64,000 nucleotides of DNA from assembly GCA_013816805.1 (NCBI GenBank), contig JACDDS010000001.1, positions 1-64,000 of the forward strand. The letters run 5' to 3'. This document shows positions 62,255 through 64,000 of the stretch, piece by piece. Position 1 is the first letter of the stretch. Each line of letters begins with the position of its first letter. A program made the position numbers and the translations under genes. Source of the DNA: Chitinophagales bacterium. GTDB taxonomy: Bacteria > Bacteroidota > Bacteroidia > Chitinophagales > UBA10324. The notes below the pieces were generated by a model. That model saw only the letters and a program-made list of their open reading frames with translations. It ran no database searches and was not told where the DNA came from.

Positions 62255-62295
62255 TACCAGATAGGAAAACATTAATAACATTTAATCGATATATA

Positions 62296-62412
62296 ATGAA
62301 GGTTCGGGCATCCATAAAAAAACGAAGCGTAGACTGCAAAATAGTTCGCAGAAAAGGAAAGCTTTACGTCATCAATAAAAAGAACCCACGTTTTAAACAA
62401 CGTCAGGGTTAA
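62296..62412 (+). CDS. rpmJ: 50S ribosomal protein L36 (zinc-free form)
   Basis: A 38-residue protein reading [20 protein letters not shown] through NPRFKQRQG. The family's zinc site (CxxC, C, H) is lost: one Cys remains in VDCKIV and no His, so this is the C-minus form. ATG 62296 follows infA by 41 bases and the stop is TAA 62410-62412. Too short for a 60-residue cut-off but unmistakable from the RRKGKLYVI and FKQRQG blocks. Confidence 0.97.
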   Translation: MKVRASIKKRSVDCKIVRRKGKLYVINKKNPRFKQRQG

Positions 62413-62495
62413 ACTCTTGCAGCGATAATAAGATCTCTTATATCTTTTAATAACGGTTAAGATCAATGTCTTAACCGCAGAAAAAAATAAAATTA

Positions 62496-62879
62496 ATGGC
62501 ACGTATCTCAGGTGTTGATTTACCTAAAAATAAGCAGGGCTATGTAGGGCTCGCTTATCTTTTTGGTGTTGGCCAATCAGGCGCAAAAAAAATTTTACAG
62601 GATGCGGGAGTTGACATTTTTAAGAAGGTAAAGGACTGGAACGATGATGAACTGAATTCTATCCGTACGATTATAAATAATGATTGGAAAGTAGAAGGTG
62701 CACTTCGTTCCGAAGTTCAGCTTAACATTAAGCGGCTGATGGATATTGGATGTTATCGTGGCATTCGTCATAGAAAGGGCTTGCCTACAAGAGGGCAGCG
62801 CACACGTACTAATTCCCGTACAAGAAAAGGTAAAAGGAAAACAGTGGCCGGTAAGAAAAAGGCACCAGCTAAGAAATAG
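62496..62879 (+). CDS. rpsM: 30S ribosomal protein S13
   Basis: A 127-residue S13 (uS13), head protein contacting the P-site tRNA and L5. [33 protein letters not shown] starts it, and [27 protein letters not shown] is the signature. A Lys/Ala-rich tail closes it. Confidence 0.98.
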   Translation: MARISGVDLPKNKQGYVGLAYLFGVGQSGAKKILQDAGVDIFKKVKDWNDDELNSIRTIINNDWKVEGALRSEVQLNIKRLMDIGCYRGIRHRKGLPTRGQRTRTNSRTRKGKRKTVAGKKKAPAKK

Positions 62880-62939
62880 AAAGTTAATTATCAACGCTTG
62901 ACAAAGCAAATTATATAAGAACTAATAATTTTTGCATTC

Positions 62940-63329
62940 ATGGCAGAAGTAAAAAAGGTAGCTAAGAAAAGAACGATTAAGGCAGAGCCGGAAGGTCATG
63001 TTCACATTCAGGCCAGTTTTAATAATATTATTATCACCTTCACCAATAAAACCGGTCAGGTTATTTCCTGGTCATCTGCGGGAAAGGTAGGTTTTAAAGG
63101 TTCTAAGAAAAATACTCCTTATGCTGCCCAGGTTGCGGCGCAGGAGGCTTCAAAAGTTGCTCATGACTCAGGAATGAGAAAGGTAGAAGTCTTTGTGAAG
63201 GGACCCGGTTCAGGGCGTGAATCAGCGATTCGATCAATTTCAGCTTCAGGTATTGATGTAACGGTGATCCGCGATGTAACTCCGCTTCCGCATAATGGCT
63301 GCCGCCCCCCTAAAAGAAGAAGAGTTTAA
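62940..63329 (+). CDS. rpsK: 30S ribosomal protein S11
   Basis: A 129-residue S11 (uS11), platform protein near the mRNA exit. [46 protein letters not shown] and [17 protein letters not shown] are typical; the latter is the conserved end. The 60-base spacer before it is AT-rich with nothing else seen. Confidence 0.98.
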   Translation: MAEVKKVAKKRTIKAEPEGHVHIQASFNNIIITFTNKTGQVISWSSAGKVGFKGSKKNTPYAAQVAAQEASKVAHDSGMRKVEVFVKGPGSGRESAIRSISASGIDVTVIRDVTPLPHNGCRPPKRRRV

Positions 63330-63360
63330 ATATCAGATAATTTTAGATTAAGACTATAAT

Positions 63361-63966
63361 ATGGCTCGATACACAGGACCCAGGGCAAAAGTGAATAGAA
63401 GTTTCGGTGAACCGATTATGGGTTATACCAAAGCACTTGAAAAGAAAAATCACCCTCCCGGAATGCATGGGCTGTCGCGCAAGAAAAAGCAGACGTCCGA
63501 GTATGCAACGCAGCTTAAAGAAAAACAAAAAGCAAAGATGACCTATGGCTTGCTGGAGCGGCAGTTTGCCAGATTTTATGGTGAGGCCGTCCGTAAAAAA
63601 GGAGTTACGGGTGAAAACCTTCTCAAGCTGCTGGAATCAAGACTGGATAATACAGTGTATCGTTTAGGTATTTCACCGACACGCCGGGGTGCCCGTCAGC
63701 TTGTTTCCCATAAGCATATCACGGTGAATGGAAGAGTAGCTAATGTTCCTTCTTACATTTTAAAACCGGGTGATGTAATTGGATTGAAAGGTAAATCTGC
63801 GGAGTTTGGTGCTGTTAAACAGGCGCTTGGGAACAGAGATGCAAAATATCCATGGCTCGAATGGAATAGCGATAAGCTTCAGGGTATTTTTCTGGCCTTG
63901 CCTGAAAAGGATCAGATACCAGAAAATATTCATGAGCAATTAATTGTGGAATTGTATTCAAAATAA
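63361..63966 (+). CDS. rpsD: 30S ribosomal protein S4 (zinc-free form)
   Basis: A 201-residue S4 (uS4), which nucleates 30S assembly. MARYTGPRAKVNRSFGEPIMGYTKALEKK has no Cys, so it lacks the zinc-binding motif of the C-plus form. The S4 domain ESRLDNTVYRLGISPTRRGARQLVSHKHITVNGRVANVPSYILKPGD is complete. rpoA and rplQ would be expected next, beyond the window. The remaining 34 bases hold no feature. Confidence 0.98.
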   Translation: MARYTGPRAKVNRSFGEPIMGYTKALEKKNHPPGMHGLSRKKKQTSEYATQLKEKQKAKMTYGLLERQFARFYGEAVRKKGVTGENLLKLLESRLDNTVYRLGISPTRRGARQLVSHKHITVNGRVANVPSYILKPGDVIGLKGKSAEFGAVKQALGNRDAKYPWLEWNSDKLQGIFLALPEKDQIPENIHEQLIVELYSK

Positions 63967-64000
63967 TCTTGTTTCCAATACTGCACTACTACCGTTTACA

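Noticed and set aside
1-64000. tRNA, rRNA, CRISPR array or prophage
   Set aside because: I looked for CCA-ending cloverleaves, long rRNA stretches, evenly spaced direct repeats and phage or transposase motifs and saw none.

Overview
The window is chromosomal DNA from a member of the Bacteroidota, probably an environmental, non-Bacteroides lineage; I cannot place it to genus from sequence alone. Three things point there. Several genes end in a type IX secretion (T9SS) C-terminal sorting domain. Gene starts are preceded by the Bacteroidota -7 element TAnnTTTG rather than a sigma-70 -10 box. The gene neighbourhoods (IPExxxVDY family protein next to acpP-fabF-rnc; secY-map-infA-rpmJ-rpsM) are typical of the phylum.

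Layout. (1) 1-11.2 kb is housekeeping: a pterin dehydratase, an IPExxxVDY family protein, acpP-fabF-rnc, a long PurF-type amidotransferase, an OPT transporter, thymidine kinase, Kdo transferase (waaA) and an envelope barrel protein. (2) 11.4-29.2 kb is the first half of a polysaccharide locus. It holds nucleotide-sugar enzymes (WbpE/FdtB-like aminotransferase, Ugd, Uxs, WbpD-like acetyltransferase, TviB/WbpO-like dehydrogenase, RfbB, TviC/WbpP-like epimerase), then the export set (SLBB outer-membrane channel, Wzz, CpsB phosphatase) and CysQ. Interleaved are a secreted formylglycine-type sulfatase and two paralogous T9SS cargo proteins with decayed remnants around them. (3) 30.8-45.6 kb is the second half: MBOAT plus SGNH-like O-acetylation pair, Wzx flippase, Wzy-like polymerase, a GT2, a GT4, a Gmd/Rmd-like SDR, and six PAPS-dependent sulfotransferase genes. 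(4) 45.6-49.9 kb is an eroded stretch: a truncated, frameshifted T9SS cargo gene, an intact propeller T9SS protein, a DUF486 gene broken by two frameshifts, a CBS protein, a seventh sulfotransferase and a small membrane protein. (5) 50.1-64 kb is the S10-spc-alpha ribosomal protein cluster from rpsJ to rpsD, including secY, map, infA and rpmJ.

How it fits together. The most notable system is the polysaccharide locus. It encodes donors for acidic and pentose sugars (UDP-GlcA, UDP-Xyl, probably UDP-GalNAcA and a 3-acetamido sugar), a Wzx/Wzy/Wzz/SLBB export route, an O-acetylation pair, six sulfotransferases, and the PAP phosphatase needed to keep PAPS-driven sulfation running. The reading is a secreted, heavily sulfated and probably O-acetylated acidic polysaccharide, with a secreted sulfatase in the same locus that could trim or recycle it. 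A priming glycosyl-1-phosphate transferase, a BY-kinase, the WbpB (or FdtA) step and most glycosyltransferases are not in the window. Product structure is inference; the enzyme families are well supported by their motifs.
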